A stretch of DNA of 64,000 nt from Salminus brasiliensis (taxonomy: Eukaryota > Chordata > Actinopteri > Characiformes > Bryconidae): NCBI RefSeq assembly GCF_030463535.1, contig NC_132892.1, positions 34,908,262-34,972,261 of the forward strand, written 5' to 3'. The notes beneath the pieces were generated by a model that saw only the letters and a program-made list of their open reading frames with translations, was not told the DNA's origin and did not search any database. Numbering within the stretch: position 1 is the stretch's first letter; each line of letters starts with the position of its first letter. The translations under genes and the position numbers were made by a program. This document shows positions 1-11,420 of this stretch, in pieces.

Positions 1-50
1 AAAACAGTTTCCTGTTCAAACTAGTTTTGACTCAATGACCTAATGGTCAA

Positions 51-51
<1 letters not shown>

Positions 52-113
<62 letters not shown>
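52..113. repeat. (GT)n microsatellite
   Basis: An uninterrupted run of about 30 GT dinucleotides lies some 110 bp upstream of the likely promoter of the first MFAP4-like gene. Alternating purine-pyrimidine DNA of this kind can adopt Z-form and is usually polymorphic in length. No gene is seen in it. Confidence 0.97.
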
Positions 114-117
<4 letters not shown>

Positions 118-221
118 GAGATGAACTATGATTAATTGATATGATTGACCCTAAGGTCATGCCCTAGTTATGGGAATTTCCTCAAGAACAGGTTATGCTC
201 TATTAAGGAGGAGTCTGAGGA

Positions 222-277
222 TTTAAAAGCATGGGAGCAGAAACACTGGAGATGGGTTGAGAAACACTTGAGATAAG
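222..277 (+). promoter_or_regulatory. Likely core promoter and 5' untranslated exon of MFAP4-like gene 1
   Basis: A TATA-like TTTAAAAG is at 222-229. About 25 bp downstream begins a short leader that ends at 277 in front of a consensus donor (GTAAGA). A second leader exon would start at 501 after a T-rich AG acceptor (499-500) and carries the start codon at 550. The same layout, TATA box, short noncoding exon, then a small exon with the ATG, is seen more clearly in the three downstream copies. The start site is inferred. Confidence 0.5.
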
Positions 278-549
278 GTAAGATACTTTCTCCTGGTCAT
301 ATTCTCATCCTTTTCTGCTGTTGCCTGATTCTGGGGTTCTAGACAGACATGCTATTCAGAAGATCATCTAAGAACATGTAGGAAACGTGAACAGAAAACA
401 CACTGAATGTTTATGCTAAATGAAAATTCACATTTGTTTAATAATTCATTATTTGTTTATTTAATTAATTACTGATTCATTTGACTGTTTTTTTTTTTAG
501 GTTGTCTAATATATCAGACTTCAGAGTCAAAGCTCAAAGTTCTACAAAA

Positions 550-3500
550 ATGACAGTGAGTGTTAGCATTCTTTATTGTCTTTGTTGAATGTTCTAGCCT
601 ATGTATTACCAGGAACCATGCCTTTAAGTGTATTCTGTAACATACTGGTGTAAGGATTTCAGAAAGGGCCTGATGTGCTCCCTTATTTATCCCTTATTTA
701 CTCTTAATTAAAACTCTGGCAGCTGCATTTTCTGAGTCCTGGAAAACCTGGAAAGTCATGGAAAATAAACATGCTAAAATCCAGTACTGAATAGTAATGA
801 AACATAACAAATAAAATAGTACTTAAAAGTCTTGGACAGTATTGTAATAAGCTCCTGCCATCATTTTACATAATAATATAAAACACAAACTTTTACAGTA
901 GCATCATTTTTTTCATTTCATATGACCATGCACGGGTTTGGCTGTGGCATCATGAACGTGCATTAGACAGTCTATCAGCTGCTAGCGTGGATTTAACATT
1001 TTTTGTCCTGGAATTCAAGACGTTGGAATTCAGGACGTTTTTTCAGTACTTGAAAAGTCATGGAAAGTGCTTCATTTTGAACCAGCTGGGCGAATAGTAG
1101 AGTGGTCACCTTACCGACTTTGTTTAGTAGAGTCTAAGCTTAGAGTTATCTTTAAATTTGTCTATTTAAACTAGCTGAGGTTTTCTTGGGTAAATAGCAA
1201 AGCACTTTTGTAAGTCGCTCTGGATAAGGGCGTCTGCTAAATGCCATAAATGTAAATGTAAACCAGCTGAAGCTGTTTGATTGTCTGATTGTAAAATTCT
1301 AATTACAGACCATTGCAGTAATGAATCCTGCTGGAAATAAAGGCAGGGATGAGTTTCTCCAGGTGTGGTTTAGTCAGAAAATCTCTAATGTTGTTGATCT
1401 TCTTAAGGTGAAAGAATGCTGATTTGTGCTTTGGGCACTTACACAGTAAGGGATCGTCATTATTTAAGCTAGGGAACAAACAGATCTGTGTGCCATCTGC
1501 ATAGCTATAGTAAGATTTGGCTATTTCTAAATATATACATTTGAATGTGGCATATATGAATTTGAGTGGCCCAAAAATTGAATCCTGGGGGACACCACAG
1601 GTCACTGACACGGTTTCAGGGTCGTTTTAGGACCGTTTGTAAAAGTCCAACCCAGTTCTGAAGTCTATCTATGAGAAGTATATAGTCAATGGTGTCAAAC
1701 ACTTCAGTCTTTAGGTAACATTGGCCGTTATACTGAGCTGTTCCCAGCACTCTGAGATTGCAGATGGTCTTGTGTATGAAAAAACTGTGTATCTGTGTGT
1801 GACCGCTTTTCCTATCCAGGGCAGAGTGTTTCTGGCTCTAGTGCTCCCCCTGCTGGTTGTGAGTACTCCTGTTTCCCAGGAGCAGTTTCCAACAGACTGC
1901 TCAGACATCCATGCTAATGGGCAAACACTGAGTGGAGCATACACCATCTACCCTACAACTGACACACCTGTACAGGTGTACTGTGACATGGGCTGTGAGG
2001 GCGGCCAATCAGGGGATGGGAAGTGGACGGTATGTTAGATTGTATCTCTCTGTTAGTTTCACTACAGTACTGAGGTCAAATCATATCTGACCGGTCGTTA
2101 TTAAATAATGATATTGGTTTTTTCATGAGTGACACTATAGAGATATTAGTGATTATTGTTTTTGACTGAGGAAATCAATGTTCTCTGTGAACATCAGGTG
2201 ATCCAGCGGAGGATGGATGGGAGTGTAAACTTCTACAGGCCGTGGGAGCAGTACAAGAAAGGCTTTGGCAACAAGTATGGAGAATACTGGCTGGGTGAGG
2301 ACTTACTGTGATGCCATTCAGTAGCTATTACAGATTAGAAACTCAAAATTATGATCTGAGGAGAAACATGACAACAAACAAACAAAGTCAATTTTAGAAA
2401 TGTAACTAAACTATCAAGAATGTATGAAGAAGAATAGATACATTTAACAAACCGTGCACCCAATTTCCCTTAATTCACATAATTAGCGTATTCAATTCTC
2501 AGTCTTTTGCAAACACAAGACTGCTTGTTTTTAAAATTGATTGTGAAGAAAAGTACAAACATTATGTATGCATGTAAAACTAATAAAATGAGCACTGTTA
2601 GATATCCATCCAAGCAATAGCTACACTGAATTTCATCTCTTTAGACTAGAGGTATTTCATAAAATTCAATAAGGTTCAAAAGTTTCTTATCATAAACACT
2701 AAACTGCTTATGATTTATTGCAATATCCTGTACACTGATGTAGCCTAGTAGCTTTATCATCATTTTATGTAGTCAACCACTGAAGGTTAAATCAAATTGC
2801 AAATTCAATTTCAACAATATTTATGGTCAGTTTTCACACTGAACTGGAAGAATTATGAATAACAAATACTCTAAATAAATGTTTTTTAGTAAAAATAAAA
2901 GTAAATAAAATAAAATAAAATAAATAAATTGATTGAAGAGCAGAACTTTATCCATAAACAGGCGCCATATTGAGAGTTATGAGTACTCCTATACATAATT
3001 TAACCAGAGACCAACTAGAGCAGGCTCTGCAGTGATTTTCCTAATCACACCAAATTTAGTTGTTAAATGGGATAAAGTCGATCTTAGTATTTCATCTCTT
3101 TAGACTAGAGGTATTTCATAAAATTCAATAAGGTTCAAAAGTTTCTTATCATAAACACTAAACTGCTTATGATTTATTGCAATATCCTGTACACTGATGT
3201 AGCCTAGTAGCTTTATCATCATTTTATGTAGTCAACCACTGAAGGTTAAATCAAATTGCAAATTCAATTTCAACAATATTTATGGTCAGTTTTCACACTG
3301 AACTGGAAGAATTATGAATAACAAATACTCTAAATAAATGTTTTTTAGTAAAAATAAAAGTAAATAAAATAAAATAAAATAAATAAATTGATTGAAGAGC
3401 AGAACTTTATCCATAAACAGGCGCCATATTGAGAGTTATGAGTACTCCTATACATAATTTAACCAGAGACCAACTAGAGCAGGCTCTGCAGTGATTTTCC

Positions 3501-5220
3501 TAATCACACCAAATTTAGTTGTTAAATGGGATAAAGTCGATCTTAGTATTTTAACAGTTCAAATGAACTAAAGTAAACTATCATGAAACTTTCATGAAAA
3601 TAAATAAATAAATACAAAAAGAAAAAGAGAAACTGAATTAAAAGCTAAATAAAGAAGTGTGTGCTGAGCATGCACGTGTAATAAAGGGTAGAAAAGCTTC
3701 TACTGTTTGTATAATTTATGAAAATGATTTGCAGAAAAAGTCAAAACATAGACAGATGCTCAGTAAAGTTTACAGATGCTCGGCCATTAAGAGCTTTAAA
3801 CACACTTTAACCCTTACAACTCCATTCTCGAAGATAACCAGTAACCAGTGCAGCTCTCATAGTACAGGGATGAAGTGCTGTGTCCGGACCAGTTTAACCG
3901 GGTTTATTCGACTGAAATAAATCAGTTCAAGGAAATAATGATTTAGAATTTAGTTAAATGTTTCTTTAAAAAAAAAATAGTTCATCCGTTCAACCCAAAA
4001 CAATGACTTCATGTATTAACAAGCATTTTTCAACTGTAGCATTTTTAAGCATTTTTCAACTGTAATTAAATTAAAAATTATATTTAGTTAGTAAATAAAT
4101 AACCTCTTTAATTTTAACTTTAATTTCTTGTTACAATGTAAAGTAATTTCTTTATGTTGAACAGCTGAACCACTTTCTCAAATTGTAAAAAGCTACTTTA
4201 GTGACTGCATTTACCAGAGAATTTATACAGAGAAAAGTGCAGAGTCTGGTTGCATACAGTAAAACTATCACATCATGTAAGTGTATTTTTAAATGAAAAC
4301 TAAAAAACATTGTGCAATGGCGCCACCATTTGGTCACACTGTGTAATGTGACTTAGCATTCCTCTTTACATTCAGTTTTAAGGGAAATAATATGAATACT
4401 GGAAAATGATTTTATACCACAGATTTGACATTTTATGAACCTTACTTAATAACCAAAAATCATAATACCTTAATTTTATACTTCCTAGGACTGGAGACCC
4501 TCTACCAACTCACCCGTAACAGAAAGTACGAGCTGAAGGTGGACCTGCAGGACTTTGAGGGAGGAAAGGCTTATGCTCAGTACTCGTCTTTTTCTGTGGA
4601 ATCAGAAGCTGAGGGCTACAGACTTCATGTTGGTGGCTTCAGCAATGGAGGAGCAGGTGAGGGAGAATAAAATGAACAGAAATAAAATTTGTAGCCAAAA
4701 ATGTAGTAAAATGTGTAGTCATAAGTTCAGCTGTTCCATTCATGCTAATGCATAGGCACTTGTTCTCAATTATTAAGTCATTTTTAGGTCTTAAAAACGT
4801 AGTAATTAGAACAATAAGCTTTCAGATGTTTTAAACCCTTTACATAAATGTTTTTTATTTAATTAAATCACTTAAAGAATCCTTTAGAACATCTTCATTT
4901 AGACAAATCTAATAAATACAGAAAATACATCCATGCTTTTCTAACGGCCAAATATGTCTGTAGGTGATTCTCTGGAAACAAACAATGGGCAGAAGTTCTC
5001 CACCTTCGACAAGGACCAGGACTCTAATAAAGCTAGCAGCTGCGCCAAGGCCTACCTCGGAGGGTTTTGGTACAGTAGTTGCCATCATGCCAACCCCAAC
5101 GGCATATATCTGTGGGGACAGGACAAAACCTATAATGCCATTGGAAATGTGTGGTATCACTGGAAAGGCTATGACTATGGTCTCAAGGTCATCAGTATGA
5201 AGATCAGACCTGTGCCTTAG
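550..5220 (+). CDS. mfap4: MFAP4-like secreted fibrinogen-domain protein, copy 1
   Basis: Five coding exons: 550-555, 1820-2029, 2198-2294, 4489-4656 and 4964-5220. All junctions are GT-AG and the frame stays open, giving 245 residues, the usual MFAP4 size. Exon 1 supplies only Met-Thr. Residues 3-18 are a hydrophobic signal peptide. Residues ~28-243 form one fibrinogen-related domain with first Cys at 29, the VYCDMGC motif, [21 protein letters not shown], an acidic loop (D176-D178-D180 before C187), GGFWYSSC and a C-terminal MKIRPVP. MFAP4 proteins bind extracellular-matrix fibres and carbohydrate; fish homologues are macrophage-associated, so innate recognition or matrix binding is likely but inferred. 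Intron 3 (2295-4488) holds a 459 bp tandem duplication and intron 1 holds LINE fragments. Other FReD proteins such as ficolins or tenascins fit less well because there is no collagen or EGF part. Confidence 0.9.
1085..1262 (+). mobile_element. L2-type LINE 3' tail
   Basis: The sequence matches the 3' end of the L2 fragment at 60940-61092. It has the stretch around AAATAGCAAAGCACTTTTG, then TAAGTCGCTCTGGATAAGGG, CGTCTGCTAAATGCCATAAA and a TGTAAATGTA tail. It is 5' truncated, as is usual for LINE insertions, and lies in intron 1 of MFAP4-like gene 1. Confidence 0.8.
1303..1710 (-). mobile_element. LINE reverse transcriptase fragment
   Basis: On the minus strand the translation shows the core of a non-LTR reverse transcriptase: an FDTIDY-like stretch, then [20 protein letters not shown], and [10 protein letters not shown], which is the catalytic YADD box with the second Asp changed to Gly. 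[19 protein letters not shown] and [11 protein letters not shown] follow. Frame breaks near 1611-1680 and the lost catalytic Asp mean it is dead. It lies antisense in intron 1 of MFAP4-like gene 1, next to the oppositely oriented L2 tail. Confidence 0.85.
2632..3549. repeat. Tandem direct duplication, 2 x 459 bp
   Basis: Two apparently identical copies (2632-3090 and 3091-3549) lie back to back in intron 3 of MFAP4-like gene 1. Both start at TTCATCTCTTTAGACTAG and end at GATCTTAGTAT. I saw no difference between them by eye. Such identity means a very recent duplication or an assembly join error. Confidence 0.95.
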
Positions 5221-5432
5221 TTCCAAGGATTGTAGGAGCTGATATCTGGCGGTGTGTTTTTTGACTGTTGTTTAAGCAGTAACATCTGAAGAACATCTAG
5301 GAACATCTGAGCAAATTGAAAATGAACACCTCCACAATCTCCAGAATGTTTATGTTGAATAGAAATTTCCATTTGTACATAATTACTGATTCCTTTGATC
5401 ATTGTTTAGGTTGCCTAACACCTTCAGAATCA

Positions 5433-6218
5433 ATGACAGTAAGTGCTGCCCCAGTGAACATGTCCATGTGGGCTCTGGATGGTCAGTCCAACAGGGAACC
5501 AGAACTTTTTGTCCTCAGGTTCCATGTTGGCCCCACATATGGATGCCCACCAGGGTCAGTGATGGGTCTAGGAGGTGTTGAACATGGGCCCCATCTGGGT
5601 TGTACACTGCATACAGGGCCCATGTGAGATTAAGATGTGCAGTAGTGATGGGGCCCATTTGGGAAGTCCAACTAGGTCCCAATAAAAATACAATGTACAA
5701 ACCCACTCAGAGCCCATGACCACATGGACACCACCTAGCCCACCCAGATTTTCATTGATTTTCTTTATGTGTGTGTGTGTGTGTGTGTGTGTGCATTACT
5801 GTTTGCCCTCCAGGCTAGAGTGTTTCTGGCTCTAGTGCTCCACCTGCTGGTTGGATGCACCCTAGTTACTGAGGAGCCAATAGACTGCTCATACATGTAC
5901 ACTAACGGCCAAATTTTCAGTGGGGTGTACACCATCTACCCTACAAGTGACACATCTGTACAGGTGGACTGTGATATGGGCTGTGATGGAGGTCGGTCAC
6001 AGGATGTGAAGTGGACAGTATGTTAGACTGTACCATTATTAAATTATTTGCAGGATGAAGGTCACTAGTTCATTAGTTGTTGAATATGGGCCCCATCTGG
6101 GTTGTACACTGCATACAGGGCCTAGATGGGACCCCTGTGAGATTAAGGTGGGCTGTAGTGATGGGGCCATATGATATGGGCTGTGATGGAGCTCGGTCAG
6201 AGGATGTGAAGTGGACGG
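5433..6218 (+). pseudogene. Truncated MFAP4-like copy 2 (exons 1-2 only)
   Basis: The start exon (ATG ACA, 5433-5438) with donor GTAAGT and exon 2 (5814-6017, 68 codons) are intact and resemble copy 1: signal peptide [22 protein letters not shown] and a CDMGCDGG motif. No exons 3-5 follow before the promoter of copy 3. The 3' end of exon 2 with its donor is repeated in decayed form at 6171-6218. The upstream stretch 5270-5410 resembles 340-500 of copy 1, so this is a partial tandem duplicate. Exon 2 ends in phase 0, as do all copies, so it could in principle splice to exon 3 of copy 3 at 8537. Without that it is a dead gene. Confidence 0.75.
5460..6190. repeat. Dispersed GGGCCCAT-rich repeat, two pieces
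   Basis: Two related segments (about 5460-5740 and 6080-6175) share TGGGCCCCATCTGGGTTGTA and CACTGCATACAGGGCC. They flank exon 2 of the truncated MFAP4-like copy. A (GT)n run lies at 5767-5795. I cannot assign the family; it looks like a piece of a noncoding transposon or minisatellite. Confidence 0.5.
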
Positions 6219-6605
6219 TATGTTAGACTGTGCCATTATTAAATTATTTGCATACACACACAGCTTGTCTAGTACTCGTAGAGAAGTAATGCCAATAGAA
6301 TAGGACCCCTAAAATTGTTCTAACTTTACCCCCATATGGCGCTCCGGGTGCAAATGTTAAATTCTTAAAACTGGCATTGCCCAGTGATCACTTCTTCATG
6401 CTGTTATCTTCAGGGGTTCTTTTATCTACAGTCCTTTACTTGCTTATCGACTTGTGCTGTTTCACTGTTGTAGTCACAGAGAAGATGTTGAGCAACAGTG
6501 GTGAGACAGCAGTTCAGCTTCTGGTCAGGGTCTGGTCACAGTACGTTCTCTTTTCTACAGCCTTTCATTTCATTCTAAATGTTAGCTGCTTGGATCCTTG
6601 CTCAG

Positions 6606-7686
6606 GATCAGGGTTAGGGTTAGGTTGTGGGTAAGGCTGGGTTAGGCTTAGGGTTGAGGTTGAGGTTAAGGTTAGGATTAGAATCAGGGTTAGGGTTAGT
6701 TTTTGGGTTGAGGTTAAGGTTAGGATTAGGATCAGGGTTAGGGTTAGTTTGTGGTTGAGGTTAAGGTTAGGATTAGAATCAGGGTTAGGGTTAGTTTGTG
6801 GGTTGAGGTTAAGGTTAGGATTAGGATCAGGGTTAGGGTTAGTTTGTGGTTGAGGTTAAGGTTAGGATTAGAATCAGGGTTAGGGTTAGTTTGTGGTTGA
6901 GGTTAAGGTTAGGATTAGAATCAGGGTTAGGGTTAGTTTGTGGGTTGAGGTTAAGGTTAGGATTAGAATCAGGGTTAGGGTTAGTTTGTGGGTTGAGGTT
7001 AAGGTTAGGATTAGAATCAGGGTTAGGGTTAGTTTGTGGTTGAGGTTAAGGTTAGGATTAGGATCAGGGTTAGGATTAGTTTGTGGGTTGAGGGTAAGGT
7101 TAGGATTAGAATCAGGGTTAGGATTAGTTTGTGGGTTGAGGTTAAGGTTAGGATTAGAATCAGGGTTAGGATTAGTTTTTGGGTTGAGGTTAAGGTTAGG
7201 ATTAGGATCAGGGTTAGGGTTAGTTTGTGGGTTGAGGTTAAGGTTAGGATTAGAATCAGGGTTAGGGTTAGTTTGTGGGTTGAGGTTAAGGTTAGGATTA
7301 GAATCAGGGTTAGGGTTAGTTTGTGGGTTGAGGTTAAGGTTAGGATTAGAATCAGAGTTAGGGTTAGTTTGTGGGTTGAGGTTAAGGTTAGGATTAGGAT
7401 CAGGGTTAGGGTTAGTTTGTGGGTTGAGGTTAAGGTTAGGATTAGAATCAGGGTCAGGGTTAGTTTGTGGGTTGAGGTTAAGGTTAGGATTAGAATCAGG
7501 GTCAGGGTTAGTTTGTGGTTGAGGTTAAGGTTAGGATTAGAATCAGGGTTAGGGTTAGTTTGTGGGTTGAGGTTAAGGTTAGGATTAGGATCAGGGTTAG
7601 GGTTAGTTTGTGGGTTGAGGTTAAGGTTAGGATTAGGATCAGGGTTAGGGTTAGTTTGTGGTTGAGGTTAAGGTTAGGATTAGGAT
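6606..7686 (+). repeat. TTAGGG-like minisatellite, ~48 bp unit
   Basis: About 22 units of 47-48 bp are built from GGGTTAGGGTTAGTTTGTGG followed by GTTGAGGTTAAGGTTAGGAT and TAGAATCA. The telomere-like GGGTTA is embedded in a longer unit, so this is not a true telomere. Because 48 is divisible by three, long stop-free frames up to 209 codons appear on both strands. They are artefacts. The array sits between the truncated copy 2 and the promoter of copy 3. Confidence 0.95.
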
Positions 7687-8004
7687 CACTTTGTGTAAAG
7701 GGTTCGCCAATTATAATGATTTTACACTCACATCTCTTTTGCAAAAGTGTTTTATCTATGGCATCACTCACAGAACCCTCTGCAGGACCTTTTTCAACAG
7801 TGTAGATGATCTGTAGGAGCTCTGTTCTGCAGTTTAACAGCTGGGTACCTGAGCTGTACCGTACAGAAATGAATGCTAGCAGTTGAACTGCGTCAGCTTG
7901 TGTGAAATCAGTCGGCTTATCTGAAGTACATAAAAAAACAGGTGTATAAACTCCCACACAGTATGGGCACATGCACCCACTTGATAAATGTCCTTCAACT
8001 GGCC

Positions 8005-8012
8005 TATAAAAG
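8005..8012 (+). promoter_or_regulatory. TATA box of MFAP4-like gene 3
   Basis: TATAAAAG lies 31 bp upstream of the ATG at 8043. A start site 25-30 bp below it would leave a leader of only about 5-15 nt, with no separate untranslated exon, unlike the other copies. Confidence 0.7.
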
Positions 8013-8042
8013 CCAGAACCACCCAAAAAGAAAACCCAGAAA

Positions 8043-10675
8043 ATGAAGATGAAGGTGAGTATGTACCATAGCAGCAGATCAGGTCTGCAGGTCTTTTTTT
8101 TTTTTTAAAGTTAAACTCCAAAAAGTGACGGTAACATGAAAAGCCAAAGCTTCTGGCTATAAATGAGAATTAATTAAAAATCCAATATCAGCCTTTATTG
8201 ATCGTATTACTTCATTAAGACCGCAAATGAAAGGTTTTAATTAACCATTTACTTCCCTCTGTAAACAGGCTTTTGCTGCCCTGCTGTTCCTTCTCCCCAT
8301 TGCCATCCACTCTCAGCTTTCGCTGCCACTGGACTGCACCGACATCCACAACCATGACAAAACCCAGCCCAGCGGAGTGTACACCATCTACCCAATCGGA
8401 GCCACATCAGCTGTTCGGGTGTACTGTGACATGGACACAGGGGGTTGGACTGTGAGTATTGATTCAGATCATCCAATCACGAAGTGCACCCTCTATCACA
8501 TATCACAATATGTATCACAATGCTGACCTCTTTCAGGTCTTTCAGAGGAGAATGGATGGTAGTGTCAATTTCTACAGAGGCTGGGACTATTATAGAGCAG
8601 GCTTTGGGTTTGCAGATGGAGAATACTGGCTGGGTGAGTCAAGCAAATTTGGTAGTGGAATTTATAGTAGATACTGAATAATTTATAGTAGATACTGAAT
8701 AATTTATAGTAGATACTGAATTATTTATAGAAGATACTGAATAATTCATAGTAGATACTGATTTTTTTATAGAAGATACTGAATAATTCATAGTAGATAC
8801 TGAATCATTTATAGTAGATACTGAATCATGTATAGTAGATACCAAATCATTAATAGTAGATACTGAATAATTCATTGTAGATACTGAATCATTTATAGAA
8901 GAAAATGAATAATTCATAGTAGATATTGAATCATTTATAGAAGATACTGAATAATTCATAGTATATACTGAATCATTTATAGAAGAAAATTAATAATTCA
9001 TAGTAGATACTCAATAATTTATAGAAGATACTGAATAATTCATAGTAGACACTGAATCATTTATAGTAGATACTGAATCATTTATAGTAGATACTGAATC
9101 ATTTATAGAAGATACTGAATAATTCATAGTATATACTGAATCATTTATAGAAGAAAATGAATAATTCATAGTAGATACTGAATCATTTATAGTAGACACT
9201 GAATAATTCATAGTAGATACTGAATCATTTATAGTAGATACTGAATAATTCATATTGGATACTGAATCATTTATAGTAGTACTGAATAATTCATAGTGGA
9301 TACTGAATCATTTATAGTAGATACTGAATAATTCATAGTGGATACTGAATCATTTATAGTAGATACTGAATTATTCATCGTAGATACTGAATCATTTATA
9401 GTAGATACTCTGCTGCTGGTCACCATGCATGTGTGTGGTGTTCAGGACTGGAGAACCTCTTTCACCTGACTCTGAGGAAAAAATATGAGCTGAGAGTAGA
9501 CATGGAGGACTGGAATGGAGAGAGGGTTTTTGCTCAGTACTCCTCATTCTCTGTGGATCCAGAGAGCTTTGGTTACACTCTGTATGTGAGTGGTTTCAGT
9601 GATGGAGGAGCAGGTCAGTATTGGTTGTAAACTATAGATTAAATACTGAATCATTTATAGTAGAAACCCCATAATTAAAATCATAATAAACCCCATATCA
9701 TACTGAACAAATCATATTTGATACTGAATCCTTTTTATGTACCCATATTAATGGGTATTGAATAATTCATAGATACTATTGAATCATTCATATGGGGTGC
9801 TGAATAATTTAAACTCCATGCTGAATTCATAGTGGATATTGAGTAATTCATAGTACAAACTGAATATGTCAGATTAAATACTGAATAATGTATCGTAAAT
9901 AATTGACAATTAAATTCATAATAAATCCTGAGTAATTCTTGGATACTATTGAATCATTCATATGGGGTGCTGAATAATTTAAACTCCATACTGATTTCAT
10001 AGTGGATACTGAATCATTCATAGTATATATTGAATAATTAATAGTAGATACTGAATAATTTATAGTGCATGCTGAATATATCAGATTAAATACTGAATAT
10101 GTCAGATTAAATACTGAATAATGGTACATACTTGATAATTAAATTCATATTGAATCATAAATTATTCTTAGTGGATACTGAATCATTTATTGTGGATACT
10201 GAATCATTTATAGTAGATACTGAATCATTTATAGTGCATACTTAATGTGTCATATTAAATACTGAATAATGTTTGGTTAATACTTAAATTAATTAAATTC
10301 ATAATAAATCCTAAATAATTCATGGTGGATACTGAATCATTTATAGTAGATACTGGACTAGACTTCTGCATAATCACTTTAATAAACACTTTAATTTCCC
10401 TCCTTGCAGGTGACTCTCTGAGCTATCACAATGGACAGAAGTTCTCCACCTTTGATAAAGAACAGGATGTAGATACAGGCCGTAACTGTGCAAAAGTCTT
10501 TCGTGGATCTTTCTGGTACAGAAATTGCCTCCAAACAAATCCCAATGGCTTATACCAGCAGGGAATTGATAACACGTATACTGCCATGGGAGTAACGTGG
10601 TACCACTGGAAGGGTAATAATTTTTCTCTCAAGTTCATCAGCATGAAGATCAGACCTGTGTCTACAACTGTCTAA
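8043..10675 (+). CDS. mfap4: MFAP4-like secreted fibrinogen-domain protein, copy 3
   Basis: Coding exons are 8043-8054, 8269-8451, 8537-8633, 9446-9613 and 10410-10675, giving 241 residues. The start [19 protein letters not shown] is a clear signal peptide (1-18), closer to the classical MFAP4 N-terminus than the other copies. First domain Cys is 27. Then come [50 protein letters not shown], an acidic loop D169-E171-D173 before C180, NPNG and MKIRPVS. Exon 2 lacks the extra MGC-type insertion of the other copies and reads CDMDTGGWT, the canonical FReD form. This makes it the best candidate for the ancestral-type gene. Exon 4 is surrounded by a 21 bp minisatellite in both introns. A secreted matrix or lectin-like role is inferred from the family. 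Confidence 0.92.
8640..9415. repeat. 21 bp minisatellite in intron 3 of MFAP4-like gene 3
   Basis: About 36 units alternate between TACTGAATCATTTATAGTAG and TACTGAATAATTCATAGTAG forms, often as 42 bp dimers. Minus-strand stop-free frames encoding repeats of [12 protein letters not shown] are by-products, not genes. Confidence 0.95.
9640..10360. repeat. Decayed 21 bp minisatellite in intron 4 of MFAP4-like gene 3
   Basis: The same TACTGAATCATTTATAGTAG unit continues after exon 4, more diverged and mixed with related blocks such as CATATGGGGTGCTGAATAAT, which occurs twice (about 9790 and 9960). It ends about 50 bp before the exon 5 acceptor. Confidence 0.85.
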
Positions 10676-10839
10676 CCACAAACACTCATAAAGTCTCAAA
10701 AATATAAATATAAAATATAAATATAAATAGACACAGTTTTTTTACAGTAAGGGTTTCCTCATTTCTCTCCTCCCATGAAGATCTAACCTGTTTGGTCTCT
10801 TTCTGATGGTAGGTGCTTTACTTTAACATTACCTGTGGC

Positions 10840-11100
10840 GAGATCCTGTGGTGACATTGTAGGACTGTTGGAGTCTTATTTACTCATCTTGAGGTTCTGC
10901 TGTTGGGCTGATCTTGCTGGGACGTCCTGATCTGGTCATGCTGGTCAGCTGTTCCTCTTGTAAATGATTTAGTGGTCAGTGGAACAGCGGCTGATCTCTA
11001 ACTGTTCTGAGATCTGTTTAAACCCCTCACATCTCCAGACTCCTCTGCATCTCCACCCTTCTTTCTGAAGGCCTCAGAGAGCTCTCTGGATCTGGCCATG
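10840..11100 (-). mobile_element. Possible Tc1-like transposase N-terminal relic
   Basis: From a minus-strand ATG at 11097-11099 the translation begins MARSRELSEAFRKK, like the N-terminus of some Tc1-family transposases, then loses frame. The stretch is CT-rich and uniform in style out to about 11330. The call rests on this short match only. Confidence 0.3.
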
Positions 11101-11420
11101 ATGGTGATCTTCTTCACCCCTCACTTCAACCATCAATCAATATCAAACCAGACTAAACATCTGAGGTTTAAATAAGACTCCAGACTCCTCCAGAATAATC
11201 CTCTCCAACCATGATCTGATCATCTGCAGCTGATCTTCTGCTCCTGACTCTGATTCTATACATTTGAAGGAGTGATAAATGTCTTGAAGAATTTTTAATT
11301 GCTGTTGTTTAACCAAAACATCAAACAAAAACTAAATCTGGATTCAAGCTACATTTACAAATAAATATCTTTAAAAATCTGGTCTATTTAAATTAAACTA
11401 TTGAAATCTTGTTGTACTGT

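Noticed and set aside
3657-3920. 87-codon plus-strand frame in intron 3 of copy 1
   Set aside because: No domain or splice support; ordinary intron sequence.
6846-7665. Long open plus-strand frames with repeats of VEVKVRIRIRVRVSLW
   Set aside because: They lie wholly in the 48 bp array; the period is divisible by three and no start context, splice support or domain exists.
7508-8026. 172-codon minus-strand frame
   Set aside because: Half of it is the telomere-like array; the rest is antisense of the promoter region of gene 3 without a recognisable domain.
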